Shown piece by piece: positions 54,218 to 64,000 of a stretch of DNA of 64,000 nucleotides. The translations under genes were made by a program, and so were the position numbers. The notes beneath the pieces were generated by a model. It did not search any database. It saw only the letters and a program-made list of their open reading frames with translations, and was not told the DNA's origin. Origin of the DNA: Raphanus sativus (Eukaryota > Streptophyta > Magnoliopsida > Brassicales > Brassicaceae); NCBI RefSeq assembly GCF_000801105.2, contig NW_026615356.1, forward strand, positions 29,013 through 93,012, in the 5' to 3' direction. Position 1 is the stretch's first letter. Each line of letters starts with the position of its first letter.

Positions 54218-54236
54218 TATTATTTTTAGTAATCTG
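54218..54236 (-). repeat. C5 3' LTR, outer 19 bp
   Basis: 'tattatttttagtaatctg' between satellite and C4. It joins 59613 when C4 and one ATCTG copy are removed. Its end resembles the C3 LTR end (CTCTAAAATCATA). Confidence 0.75.
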
Positions 54237-54805
54237 TGAGATTTTAGAGAATAGAAAGTGTATTGAGAGATTAGTGTAAGAACAGAAGAGATTAAGAGAG
54301 ATTTGAGAGAGTTTGAGTTTGCAGATTTAATAGTAACCCGAGAGAGAGAGAGATGTAATAGTAACATGGCTTAGAGAGAAAGAGACTCAAAGTATGATTT
54401 TTATTAATGAGATTACAAGATATATAAAGAGAAGAGATTACAATGGTTTGCGCAAAGATCAAACACTATTAGGAGCATGTGAGGTCAATGTACTAGTTTG
54501 AAATGCTTGGTTGAGAGTGATCACATGCTTGGCTCACTTTACAGCCTGGATACAGCCATAGCTTATCCATAAACGGTCAAGTGAGGTGCGCCACTCTACA
54601 GTGGAGTGATCACAACACTGTGCTAACCTTCTTTCTCATCCCAAGTCTCTTTTACTTCTCCATTTACCTCCACACTCTCCTTTTACCTCTTTTACCATGC
54701 AGTAACTTTATTTTTACTGCATGGTAACTTTTCACAAGTTCCATTTCTTCTCATCTCCTCTTCAATATTATAAACCTCATCATCTCATCTCACCACATTT
54801 CAACA
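54237..54805 (-). repeat. C4 3' LTR
   Basis: 569 bp. The GGCGCGCC palindrome is mutated to GGTGCGCC-like sequence here, unlike the 5' LTR. Confidence 0.92.
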
Positions 54806-54814
54806 CTCCCCCTC
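54806..54814 (-). other. C4 polypurine tract
   Basis: Minus-strand GAGGGGGAG directly before the 3' LTR. Confidence 0.82.
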
Positions 54815-54947
54815 AAGCTTGACCATGTGGAACAAGTCGAGCTTGGAAGGACCATGAGATCTTCCTCATTAAAAACCTCATCAAAGAAAACCCATTGGGA
54901 CAAAACTTTGATGAGGGAAAAAGAGTGAAGACCTCATGATCAGGGGA

Positions 54948-57900
54948 CTAGTGAATGGGTGTAAGATCAATGAGTCCTAACCTGATGTGTATGGACTCCA
55001 TTGTCTTTTGTCTTGCTGCCTTGGTGAATACTCTTGGAATCTTGTACCCATCTTCCATGGGCATCTTTGCTGTCTTTCCTCCATAAGCACCTGCATCTTT
55101 CAAAAGATCAAGAACATATTTTCTTTGAGATATAAATAAGCCTTCCTTAGACCTGCACAACTCAATCCCAAGAAAATATTTCATCTCTCCCAAGTCTTTT
55201 ATGTCAAAGACAGACTTGAGATACTCCTTGGTCTCTTGTATACCTGTTTTATCAGAACCAGTGATGATAATATCATCAACATATACAAGAATGACAATAA
55301 TACCTCCTGGTGTAACCAGGGTGAAGAGTGTGTGATCCAACTCACACTTTCTGAACCCTTTACCATTCAGAGTGGTGCTGAGCTTGTGATACCAAGCCCT
55401 TGGTGATTGTTTCAACCCATAGATAGCTTTCTTCAGTCTTAATACATTTCCTGGTTTTACCATCCCTTCCATTCCTGGTGGTGGTAGCATGTAGACTTCA
55501 TCTTCAAGCTCCCCTTGAAGAAAGGCATTCTTCACATCCATTTGCCATAGATCCCACTCAAGGTTGACTGCAAGAGATAGCACTACTCTGATAGTATGAA
55601 GCTTGGCGACTGGAGCAAATGTATCTATGTAATCTTCACCATAGGTTTGTGTAAAACCTCTTGCCACCAGTCTAGTCTTCCTCCTATCTATCTTACCATT
55701 CGGTAGATATTTTATGGTAAAGATCCATTTGCATGATACTGCTCTCTTCCCTTTAGGTAACTTGCTCTCATACCATGTATCATTCTTGATCATGGCATCT
55801 GCCTCAGCATTGACTGAAGCCCTCCATTCTTGAATCAACATTGCTTCTTCATAGCTTCTTGGCACATAGCTCTCATCTAAGCTTACTTGAAAGGCACAAT
55901 GTTCTTCCGGGAACTCAGCAAAGGAACACACAGCTTGAGAGGGATGCTCCACAGCCTGGGCATTGTAGTACACTCTTGTGTTTACCCAGTTGGAAGCATC
56001 TCTTCTCACTCGTGTGCTTCTTCTCAAAGGAACTGATTCTTGTTCCTCACTAGCTTCTTCTTCTTGTATCTGAACTGGCTCTCCAGCTCCCTGATCTCTT
56101 CTTGCTGAATCCTCTCCACTTTGGACAGGAGAATCAGAGCTTTGTTCTTCTAGACCTCCAGCTCCAATGCCTTGATCTGGACTTCTTGCTTCTGATTCAC
56201 TTCCCCCCTCATGTTCAAAGTGGGATGTTTCTTCAGCAGTAACTGGGGTAGGTTCTTGTTGCCTACTCTGATCCTGGGACACTCCAATGCCAAGACCCTC
56301 AAAAATGTTTCTCAAGCTAGCAGCTCTGTCTGATGGTTGAGATAGATCCTCTAGTTCTTCCCAATTCTTCCCATCATAGTACCCTTGGTCCTCCATAAAC
56401 TTGACATCCCGAGACACCAAGACCCTTCTAGCATCAGGATCAAAGCACTTGTATCCTTTCTGACTAGTTGAGTAACCAATAAGCATAGCCTTGGTGCTCT
56501 TTGCTTCTAGTTTGTTTCTCAGCTCCCCGGGTACTAATACATAGCACACACACCCAAATGTCCTTAGATGATCTAGGCTTGGTTTACTCTTGTTGAGAAC
56601 CTCAAATGGAGATTGATCTTGAAGTATTCTGGTTGGAACCCTGTTGATCAGATAACAAGCAGATATAACAGCATCACTCCAATACCTTTTTGGAACACTC
56701 GTATGGAACATTAGTGACCGAGCCACCTCCATGAGGTGCCTGTTCTTCCTCTCAGCTACACCATTCTGTTGTGGTGTATAAGGGCAGCTAGTTTGATGCA
56801 AAATCCCATGATGAGCTAGGTGATCTCGAAATGCATGGCTTGTATACTCTCCACCATTATCAGACCTGAAAATCTTAATCTTGGCATGATATTGGTTAGT
56901 TACATAGCTTTGAAAATTTTTAAATGCATCAAGAACCCTATCCTTTGTTTTAATGAGAGTTAACCAGGTGTATTTGGATTTTTCATCAATGAAGGTGACA
57001 TAATATCTATAACCATCACGGGACAAACAAGGAGCAGTCCAAACATCAGAGTGAATCAAATCAAAACAACTTTCATAGATAGTAGAAGATCTTTGAAACA
57101 CAGTCTTACAATGTTTACCCAAAATACATGCCTCACACTCCTTATTCTTAAACATGACACCTGGTAACATAATGCTTAAAGCCCTATCATGAGGATGACC
57201 TAGTCTAGCATGCCACAATGCATCCTTACTGAGGGAAGAAACATAATTAAAAGAAACAGAAGAACTTGAAATGGGATCAAGGTCTTCCAGCATATAGAGG
57301 TCTCCTTTGGTAGCTCCTTGCCCAATCAACTTACTGCTTTTAATATCCTGAAACTTCACATCATTAGGACTACAGATAACATTACATTGAAGATCATTAG
57401 TGCATTTTTTCACAAATAAAAGATTTGAAGTGAACTCAGGCATGAAAAAGGCTCTAGAATCCTTATTAAACAGTTTCAGTTTACCAATGCCTCTAATAGG
57501 AATCCTATCACCATTAGCAATCATAACATGGCCATGAGCAGGTTCAATGTCTTTTATCAACTTAACATCACTAATCATGTGATGAGATGCACCAGAATCA
57601 ATGATCAATGGTTTATGCACATTACTAGCAACATTAGTCCTAGATGATTCATTTCCTTTCATGATGCTTCCTAGCAGTCCTAATATCTTATCCGAGACAT
57701 TAGGCATTGTAATAGGCAATGTATGAGCAGCATAAGAGTAACCAAGAGTATGGTCATGTTTATTACCAGACTCCTTAAGAGCTCGGATGAGAGATGCAAT
57801 GTCAGCCTTAGTGATCATCTCCTGGTCCAATCCCTTGCCACTTAGCTGATGAGAAGCCATAGCTCTTCCTTCACTTTCACCCACATTCACACTTGGACTA

Positions 57901-58793
57901 GCCCCGGATGAACCAGCACCATTTGCTTCAGTAGAAAGGTTTGCCTTGGCTTCTCTATCCTTGTTGAACTTGCTCGGCTTCAGGTGGGGATGGAGTAACC
58001 AACACTGACTCTTCTTATGACCAGACTTCTTGCAATTCTCACAGCTCCCTTCATACTTCTCATACTTCTTGCCATTGTATGCAGCCTTGTTAGCTTGCAT
58101 CTCCTCGGCTTGATGAGCCATAGTAAGCTCACCCTTTCCTCCAAAGAGACCAAGTGATCCCTCCTCCTTCTGAAGTTGTGCACACACTTCCTCCATAGAT
58201 GGGAGAGTAGGCGACCTCAAGATATGCTTGATGACATCTTTGTAGCAAGGATCAAGTGTCATCAATAGCCCAAACACCTGATCTTGTTCTCTTCTCTCCA
58301 TGAGAGCCGACATGTCAGTAGTGTTGGGTCTCAAGCTTTCAAGCTCAGACCATAAAGATCCAACCTTCCCCATGTGTTTGGTGAGCTCCCCTCCATCTTG
58401 CTTCATGGAGTTGATAGCTCTCTTAAGCTCAAACACACGGCTAATGTTGGAAACATTTCCAAAAGTCTTCATGAGAGTATCCCATAGGTGTTTGGGAGTC
58501 TCGCAGTAGCTGTAGGCTTCAAGGAGAGGCACCTCTAGAGATCCTTGCAGCACGGAAAGCACCATCAAGTCCTCTTGGATCCACTTCTTCTCCTTAGTAT
58601 CCGCGAGAGCTTTTCCCTTCTCACCTTCTTCAGTTTGCTTTGCCACTGGCTTTGGTCCATCATCAGTGATGTGATCCCATAGCTCTAGCCTTCCAATGGC
58701 GGTCTTCACCAACCTAGACCACAAGAGATAGTTTAAACCTCCCTTGAGTTGAACCGGAACTGTAACGAGCTTGCTGAAGTTGTTTCCTTCCAT
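54948..58793 (-). CDS. C4 gag-pol polyprotein lacking RNase H
   Basis: An uninterrupted 1281-codon frame with ATG at 58793. UBN2-type gag occupies about residues 1-230. The CCHC knuckle is C251-C264 (CENCKKSGHKKSQC). Protease DSGA is at 399-402, followed by Glu453 where C1 and C2 have TAG. Pre-integrase HARLGH is at 528-533 with C553 and C556. Integrase catalytic residues are D583, D645 and E681. RT has YVDD at 1171-1174. After KIPR at 1254 the sequence jumps to VFTKAARQK, 27 residues from the end. In C1 this spans 29942 to 30577, about 211 codons including all RNase H motifs. The join keeps frame and sits on a 3-base GTA overlap. Without RNase H the copy should not complete reverse transcription by itself. 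Confidence 0.94.
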   Translation of the reverse strand: MEGNNFSKLVTVPVQLKGGLNYLLWSRLVKTAIGRLELWDHITDDGPKPVAKQTEEGEKGKALADTKEKKWIQEDLMVLSVLQGSLEVPLLEAYSYCETPKHLWDTLMKTFGNVSNISRVFELKRAINSMKQDGGELTKHMGKVGSLWSELESLRPNTTDMSALMERREQDQVFGLLMTLDPCYKDVIKHILRSPTLPSMEEVCAQLQKEEGSLGLFGGKGELTMAHQAEEMQANKAAYNGKKYEKYEGSCENCKKSGHKKSQCWLLHPHLKPSKFNKDREAKANLSTEANGAGSSGASPSVNVGESEGRAMASHQLSGKGLDQEMITKADIASLIRALKESGNKHDHTLGYSYAAHTLPITMPNVSDKILGLLGSIMKGNESSRTNVASNVHKPLIIDSGASHHMISDVKLIKDIEPAHGHVMIANGDRIPIRGIGKLKLFNKDSRAFFMPEFTSNLLFVKKCTNDLQCNVICSPNDVKFQDIKSSKLIGQGATKGDLYMLEDLDPISSSSVSFNYVSSLSKDALWHARLGHPHDRALSIMLPGVMFKNKECEACILGKHCKTVFQRSSTIYESCFDLIHSDVWTAPCLSRDGYRYYVTFIDEKSKYTWLTLIKTKDRVLDAFKNFQSYVTNQYHAKIKIFRSDNGGEYTSHAFRDHLAHHGILHQTSCPYTPQQNGVAERKNRHLMEVARSLMFHTSVPKRYWSDAVISACYLINRVPTRILQDQSPFEVLNKSKPSLDHLRTFGCVCYVLVPGELRNKLEAKSTKAMLIGYSTSQKGYKCFDPDARRVLVSRDVKFMEDQGYYDGKNWEELEDLSQPSDRAASLRNIFEGLGIGVSQDQSRQQEPTPVTAEETSHFEHEGGSESEARSPDQGIGAGGLEEQSSDSPVQSGEDSARRDQGAGEPVQIQEEEASEEQESVPLRRSTRVRRDASNWVNTRVYYNAQAVEHPSQAVCSFAEFPEEHCAFQVSLDESYVPRSYEEAMLIQEWRASVNAEADAMIKNDTWYESKLPKGKRAVSCKWIFTIKYLPNGKIDRRKTRLVARGFTQTYGEDYIDTFAPVAKLHTIRVVLSLAVNLEWDLWQMDVKNAFLQGELEDEVYMLPPPGMEGMVKPGNVLRLKKAIYGLKQSPRAWYHKLSTTLNGKGFRKCELDHTLFTLVTPGGIIVILVYVDDIIITGSDKTGIQETKEYLKSVFDIKDLGEMKYFLGIELCRSKEGLFISQRKYVLDLLKDAGAYGGKTAKMPMEDGYKIPRVFTKAARQKTMESIHIRLGLIDLTPIH

Positions 58794-59022
58794 CTTCTCT
58801 TGCTTGTATTACACGCGACCTGAAAAGCTTCTATCTTGCAACCACGTTTGAAGAACCACCAGAACTAAACCTCAAGACCACACAGACTCTCGGACAAGCT
58901 CCAATAACACCTTCAGTATAGTAACAAGTCTTCCCGAATCACCAAGAACACAAGAGAGAAATAAGTTAACAAGAACACAAGATTTGCGGAATGAAAAAGT
59001 GGTTTCTCTCAATACCAAAGCC

Positions 59023-59040
59023 AACCTGGCTCTGATACCA
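59023..59040 (-). other. C4 primer-binding site (tRNA-iMet)
   Basis: Minus-strand TGGTATCAGAGCCAGGTT directly inside the 5' LTR. Confidence 0.93.
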
Positions 59041-59607
59041 TGAGATTTTAGAGAATAGAAAGTGTATTGAGAGATTAGTGTAAGAACATAAGAGATTAAG
59101 AGAGATTTGAGAGAGTTTGAGTTTGCAGATTTAATAATAACCCGAGAGAGAGAGATGTAATAGTAACATGGCTTAGAGAGAAAGAGACACAAAGTATGAT
59201 TTTTATTAATGAGATTACAAGATATATAAAGAGAAGAGATTACAATGGTTTGCGCAAAGATCAAACACTATTAGGAGCATGTGAGGTCAATGGACTAGTT
59301 TGAAATGCTTGGTTGAGAGTGATCACATGCTTGGCTCACTTTACAGCCTGGATACAGCCATAGCTTATCCATAAACGGTCAAGTGAGGCGCGCCACTCTA
59401 CAGTGAAGTGATCACAACACTGTGCTAACCTTCTTTCTCATCCCAAGTCTCTTTTATTTCCCCATTTACCCCCACACTCTCCTTTTACCTCTTTTACCAT
59501 GCAGTAACTTTATTTTTACTGCATGGTAACTTTTCACAAGTTCCATTTCTTCTCATCTCCTCTTCAATATTATAAACCTCATCATCTCTTCTCACCACAT
59601 TTCAACA
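59041..59607 (-). repeat. C4 5' LTR
   Basis: 567 bp, same landmarks as the C1 and C2 LTRs on the minus strand, bounded by ATCTG outside. Confidence 0.92.
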
Positions 59608-59612
59608 ATCTG

Positions 59613-60193
59613 AGTGTTTATGAAAGGTTGAAAGAGATTAAGAGACTAAGAGATTCAAAGATTGGTGAAATAGATTTCTAGATTCAATAGTATCCTCAAG
59701 ACTTAGAGAGAAAGAGACTCATAACTTGCTTAGTTTATTAATGAGAGATGATTACAAAATATATAGTGTAGAGATAACAAGGGTTTGCGCAAGATAAAAA
59801 GGGTCAAGATACTATTCTAAGCATGTAGAGTCAAGGAGTGTTTAGGCGCCTGATTTGAATACTTGGTCCATATGCTTCACATGCTTTGGCATCTTGACTA
59901 GATGCTCTTTGCCTTTCCAGCCTTAGCCAGCCTGTCAAGGCGCGCCAATACCTTATCTTCAAACGGTCACAAGCTTCTTCTCTTAACCCTCTCCTTGGTT
60001 AAGAGTCTCCGAGATCACTTCACCTCTCCTCTTCTCCATTTACTTATTTACCTCAGTAACTTCTCTTTTACCACAGTAACTTAAAGTTACTGTAATAGTA
60101 ACTTCCCAAATAGTAACTTGAACTCTTTCTCCTCTTCTCCTTTCCATGTTAATCTCTTCTCTATCTCATGAATATCATCACCTCATCTCAACA
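59613..60193 (-). repeat. C5 3' LTR, inner part
   Basis: Continues the C5 LTR after C4 to its CTCAACA end. It keeps a GGCGCGCC palindrome near 59939 and an imperfect 'agtaacttaaagttact' inverted repeat near 60073, the counterpart of the U3 hairpin of C1-C4. Confidence 0.82.
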
Positions 60194-60335
60194 CTCCCCC
60201 ACAAGCTTGACCATGTGGAACAAGTCAAGCTTGGATTGCCATGAGATATTCCTCATTAAAAACCTCACTAGGGAAAACCCAATGGGACAAAACCCTAATG
60301 AGGGAAAAAGAGTGAAGACCTCACAGCAAAGGGGA
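60194..60335 (-). other. C5 PPT and 3' untranslated region
   Basis: Minus-strand GTGGGGGAG PPT at 60194-60202, then untranslated sequence like that of C4. Confidence 0.7.
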
Positions 60336-63300
60336 TCAGCTCTTCCTGCTCAAATCAATGAGGCCCAACCTGATATGGATGGACTCCATTGTCTTCTGCC
60401 TCGCAGCCTTGGTGAACACATCAGCTAGCTGATCTTCACTTCTGGTGTAACATGGTAAGATAACTCCAAGCACAATCATCTGCCTGACCTTGTGACAATC
60501 AACCTCTATATGCTTGGTCCTCTCATGGAACACTGAGTTGGATGCAATGTGAATGGCTGCTTGGTTATCACAATGCATAGTCATTGGTGTAGCTTGATCA
60601 ATCTCTAAATGCTTCAGAATCCCCTTGATCCATACAAGCTCATTGGCTAGCTTCAGCAAGGCTTTGTACTCGGCTTCAGCACTAGAACATGAGACCACCT
60701 TCTGCTTCTTACTCTTCCAAGTAACCAAGTTCCCACCAATGAAAGTACAGTAGCCAGTGGTTGATCTTCTATCAGCTCTATCTCCTGCCCAATCAGCATC
60801 ACAATAGCCCACCACTTCTGTACTCTTGTTGCAACCCATCCAAACTCCAAGACCTTGTGTACCATTCAGATACATCAATAGTCTTTCCACCATGCGCCAG
60901 TGATGCTCCTTTGGAGTTTGCATATGCTGGCTTACCTGATTCACAGCAAAACATATATCAGGCCGAGTGATTGTCAAATATATTAACTTACCAACAAGCT
61001 TTCTATAAAGCTTTGGATCATGGAAGAGCTTGCTATCTTCAATCTCCCCCTCACGTGGGACCTTGTACCCATCCTCCATGGGCATCTTTAGCCACCTTGC
61101 CTCCATATGCACCTGCATCTTTCAAAAGATCAAGTGTATATTTCCTTTGAGAGATAAACAATCTTTCCTTGGCTCTACACAACTCAATACCAAGGAAGTA
61201 CTTCATCTCTCCTAAGTCTTTAATGTCAAAAACAGATTTGAGAAACTCCTTAGTTGCCTTGATACCTGCTTTATCAGAACCAGTAATGATAATATCATCT
61301 ACATACACAAGGATTACAATGATACCTGAGGGTGTAACCAATGTGAAGAGAGTATGATCAAGTTCTGACTTTCTGAAACCTCTACCATTCAAGGTTGTGC
61401 TCAGTTTGTGGTACCAAGCTCTAGGAGATTGCTTAAGACCATAGATTGCTTTCTTTAATCTCAAGACATTTCCCTTCTTCACTAGGTGCTCAAGACCAGG
61501 AGGTGGCAACATATACACTTCATCCTCTAGTTCTCCTTGTAGAAAAGCATTCTTGACATCCATTTGCCAAAGATCTCACTCAAGGTTCACTGCCAATGAT
61601 AAGACTACTCGGATAGTGTGAAGCTTGGCCACTGGTGCAAATGTATCAATGTAGTCTTCTCCATATGTTTGAGTGAACCCTCTTGCCACCAGTCTTGTCT
61701 TGCGCCTATCTATCTTCCCATTTGGAAGATACTTGATAGTAAAGATCCATCTACTAGACACAGCCCTCTTGCCCTTTGGTAAAGCACTCTCATACCATGT
61801 ATCATTCTTGATCATGGCATCTGCTTCAGCATTGACTGAGTCTCTCCATTCTTGTATAAGCATTGCTTCTTCATAGCTTCTTGGAACATAACTCTCATCC
61901 AAGCTTACTTGAAAAGCACAATGCTCTTCTGGATATTGAGCAAAGGAGCACACAGCCTGAGAAGGATGCTCCACAGCCTGGGCATTGTAGTACACTCTCG
62001 TGTTTACCCAGTTGGAAGCATCCCTCTTGACCCTTGTACTCCTTCTCAAAGCTGGTGGTGAGACATCTTGTGATACTGGCTCGGCTTGCTCTTGTTCTTG
62101 TACACTGTCTTGTACACTCTCACCAGATGCTTCACCACTCTCCTCACTATTTACTGGCTGACTCTCTTCAGTTCCATTACTAGCTTCCACACCTTGGTCA
62201 TGAGAACCACTCGAGCTCTCATCTCCACTTGAACTCTCTCCCCCCACATGATCAAGGTTGGAAGTTGTTTGACCCACTGCTTGATCTCTTGGTGGTGTTC
62301 TTGTTGTTGATTCCCGGGGCTGATCTTGGGACATGTTGATTCCAAGACCCTCTAAGATGGTTCTCAATGTAGAAGCTCTATCTGAGGTAAGATCCTTCAA
62401 ATCTTCCTGATTCTGCTCCTCATAGTAACCCCTTTCTTCTATAAACTTCACTTTTCTTGATACTAACACTCTTCTTGTGTCAGGATCATAGCACTTGTAA
62501 CCCTTTTGTGAGGATGAATATCCACAAACATTGCCTTCATACTTCTAGCTTCCAGCTTGTTTCTCATTTCACTAGGCACCATCACATAGCACAAACATCC
62601 AAACACTCTCATATGCTCCAAGGTAGTTTGTATTGGTTTAATACCTCAAATGGAGCCTGCCCTTTCAGGACTAGTGTAGGAGTTCGGTTGATCAGATAGC
62701 ATGCTGTAGTCACAGCATCACTCCAAAACCTCTTAGGCACTTTAGACTGAAGCATCAATGTCCTTGCCACCTCCATGAGATGTCTATTCTTCCTTTCAGC
62801 TACACCATTCTGTTGTGGTGTATAGGGACAACTCGTTTGATGCAAGATTCCATGAGAAGATAGGTGTTGCTTGAAAGCATGGCCAGTGTACTCTCCACCA
62901 TTATCAGACCTGAAAATTTTAATCTTTGCATGATATTGGTTAGTCACATAAGCTTGAAAATTTTTAAATGCATCAAGCACCCTATCTTTGGTTGGAATAA
63001 GTGTTAGCCAGGTGTATTTGGATTTTTCATCAATGAAAGAGACATAATACTTATGAGAATCTCTAGACAAGCAAGGAGCAGTCCAACATCAGAATGAATA
63101 AGATCAAAACATTTCTCATAAACAGTAGAAGAGTTTGGAAAGACAATTTTACAATGCTTGCCTAAAATACAAGCTTCACAATCATTATTCTCAAAAGAAA
63201 CACCTCGAAACATCAGTTTAAAGCCTTATTATGAGGGTGTCCTAGTCTAGCATGTCACAATGCATTTTTACTCAAACCAGAAGCAGAAATAGTAGTAAAC

Positions 63301-63660
63301 GAGCAGCTATAGTTTGAAATAGGAGCAAGATCTTCAGCAAATACAAGTCACCCTTGGTCACTCCTTTTCCAATCATCTTGCTGCTTTTAATATCCTGAAC
63401 TTCACATCATCAGGGCTAAGATAACATTACATTGCAAATCAGTAGCACATCTCTTAACAGATAAAAGATTTGAAGCAAAATCAGGCATATAAAGAGCTTG
63501 AGACTCCTTATCAAACAGCTTGAGACTTCCTATTCCTTTATTAGGAATCCTATCACCATTAGCAATCATCACATGACCAGAATGAGGGAGAATGTTCTTA
63601 ATCACCTAGTGTCACTTATCCATGTGATGAGATGCACCAGAAATCAACTATCAATGGCTT
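60336..63660 (-). pseudogene. C5 pol, multiply frameshifted
   Basis: RNase H is open from 61118 to 60336 (CDADWAGDRADRRSTTGY, SCSSAEAEYKALL). A frameshift near 61100 separates it from RT (61563-61051, VYVDD near 61300). A Trp to stop change near 61574 separates that from the RT front and acidic linker (62469-61576). Integrase lies at 63213-62609 ([19 protein letters not shown]) with frameshifts near 62600 and 63085. Protease traces (GHVMIANGDRIPNKG) are at 63605-63402, with the DSGA region itself damaged near 63640. The C1-C4 subfamily is close but clearly distinct. Confidence 0.85.
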
Positions 63661-64000
63661 TGATGCACAAGACTTAGCAATGAGAGCAAGGATACTAGAT
63701 GCTTTGAAAGAATGAATATGATCGTCCTAGCAAGATAGCAATACTAGAAACATTATACATATCTCTTATTCTATCAACCATGCTATCAATGCTTACTCAT
63801 TTCCACAGGATTATCTACCTCCTAGCACCAAAAGAATACCCAAAGTCATTACCAAATTTACCATGATCCTTGAAAGTGTTTTATGATTGCATCAAAGTCA
63901 GATTTCTTGATGTAATCATCACAAGGGTTGCTGCGGATGGTAGGAGCACACCAGAATAGCCACCAGGGACTTGCCATCACCACCAGCATCCTGCATAGCC
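63661..64000 (-). pseudogene. C5 gag-protease linker, degenerate, cut by window edge
   Basis: Position implies the region between the zinc knuckle and protease. Only scattered similarity to C3 remains (ALIRAIKES-like stretch near 63870-63915). Continues outside the window. Confidence 0.45.

Larger units (their letters stand above)
54237..59607 (-). mobile_element. Ty1/copia element C4, open frame without RNase H
   Basis: 5371 bp flanked by a perfect ATCTG duplication (54232-54236 and 59608-59612) in the C5 3' LTR. Standard order on the minus strand: 5' LTR, PBS, gag-pol, PPT, 3' LTR. It is about 0.63 kb shorter than C2 because the RNase H coding region is missing. LTRs differ at roughly ten positions by eye. 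Confidence 0.94.
54218..64000 (-). mobile_element. Ty1/copia element C5, old, split by C4, runs off the window
   Basis: The 3' LTR is at 54218-54236 plus 59613-60193 (about 600 bp), with C4 inside it. Its inner end is CTCAACA beside a PPT, and its outer end is ATAATA, so the termini are TG and TA as in C3. RNase H, RT, integrase and protease follow on the minus strand with many frameshifts. Gag, PBS and 5' LTR lie beyond or near the right edge. Confidence 0.82.

Noticed and set aside
59613..60193. A solo LTR of a fourth copia family beside C4
   Set aside because: It joins 54218-54236 across C4 and leads into a PPT and RNase H on its inner side, so it is the 3' LTR of C5.

Overview
The window is plant heterochromatin made of a tandem satellite and nested LTR retrotransposons; I see no host protein gene, tRNA or rRNA. 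The satellite has a ~177-bp monomer with one HindIII site per monomer. Its length and general look recall the centromeric satellites of Brassica and relatives, so I infer a (peri)centromere of a Brassicaceae species. That is recall, not an alignment.

Layout after un-nesting. (1) 1-373 is a Ty3/gypsy polyprotein tail and 374-981 is satellite. (2) 982-36812 is a Ty1/copia array, LTR-internal-LTR-internal-LTR, called C1 and C2. C1 is interrupted by gypsy G1 (1579-5342, TSD GTATT) and by gypsy G3 (10773-28595, TSD ACTAT). G3 is itself split in its 5' LTR by gypsy G2 (10860-19255, TSD ATCTA). Without these insertions and three extra internal 933-bp repeats, C1 is about 6.0 kb, the size of its relatives. 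(3) 36858-54217 is one satellite array split by copia C3 (37043-43084, TSD GATAG) and gypsy G4 (43769-53319, TSD CATAT). (4) From 54218 to the right edge is an older copia, C5 (minus strand), whose 3' LTR is split by copia C4 (54237-59607, TSD ATCTG).

The gypsy elements belong to a Tat-like lineage. Their pol has protease, RT, a degenerate first RNase H, a second intact archaeal-type RNase H, and integrase. They show three peculiarities: no gag between PBS and protease in any copy; a spliced ORF with its own TATA box on the opposite strand between pol and the 3' LTR; and a GC-rich 32-bp minisatellite inside each LTR. G4 has an uninterrupted 1299-codon pol. G2 is an internally deleted mosaic with near-identical LTRs.

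The copia elements encode gag (CCHC knuckle), protease (DSGA), integrase, RT (YVDD) and RNase H. Most are broken. C1 carries the protease-integrase block four times in tandem, in frame-preserving 933-bp units. C2 shares two lesions with C1, which argues for duplication by unequal recombination. C4 keeps an open 1281-codon frame but has lost RNase H through a clean in-frame deletion. No element here is demonstrably autonomous.
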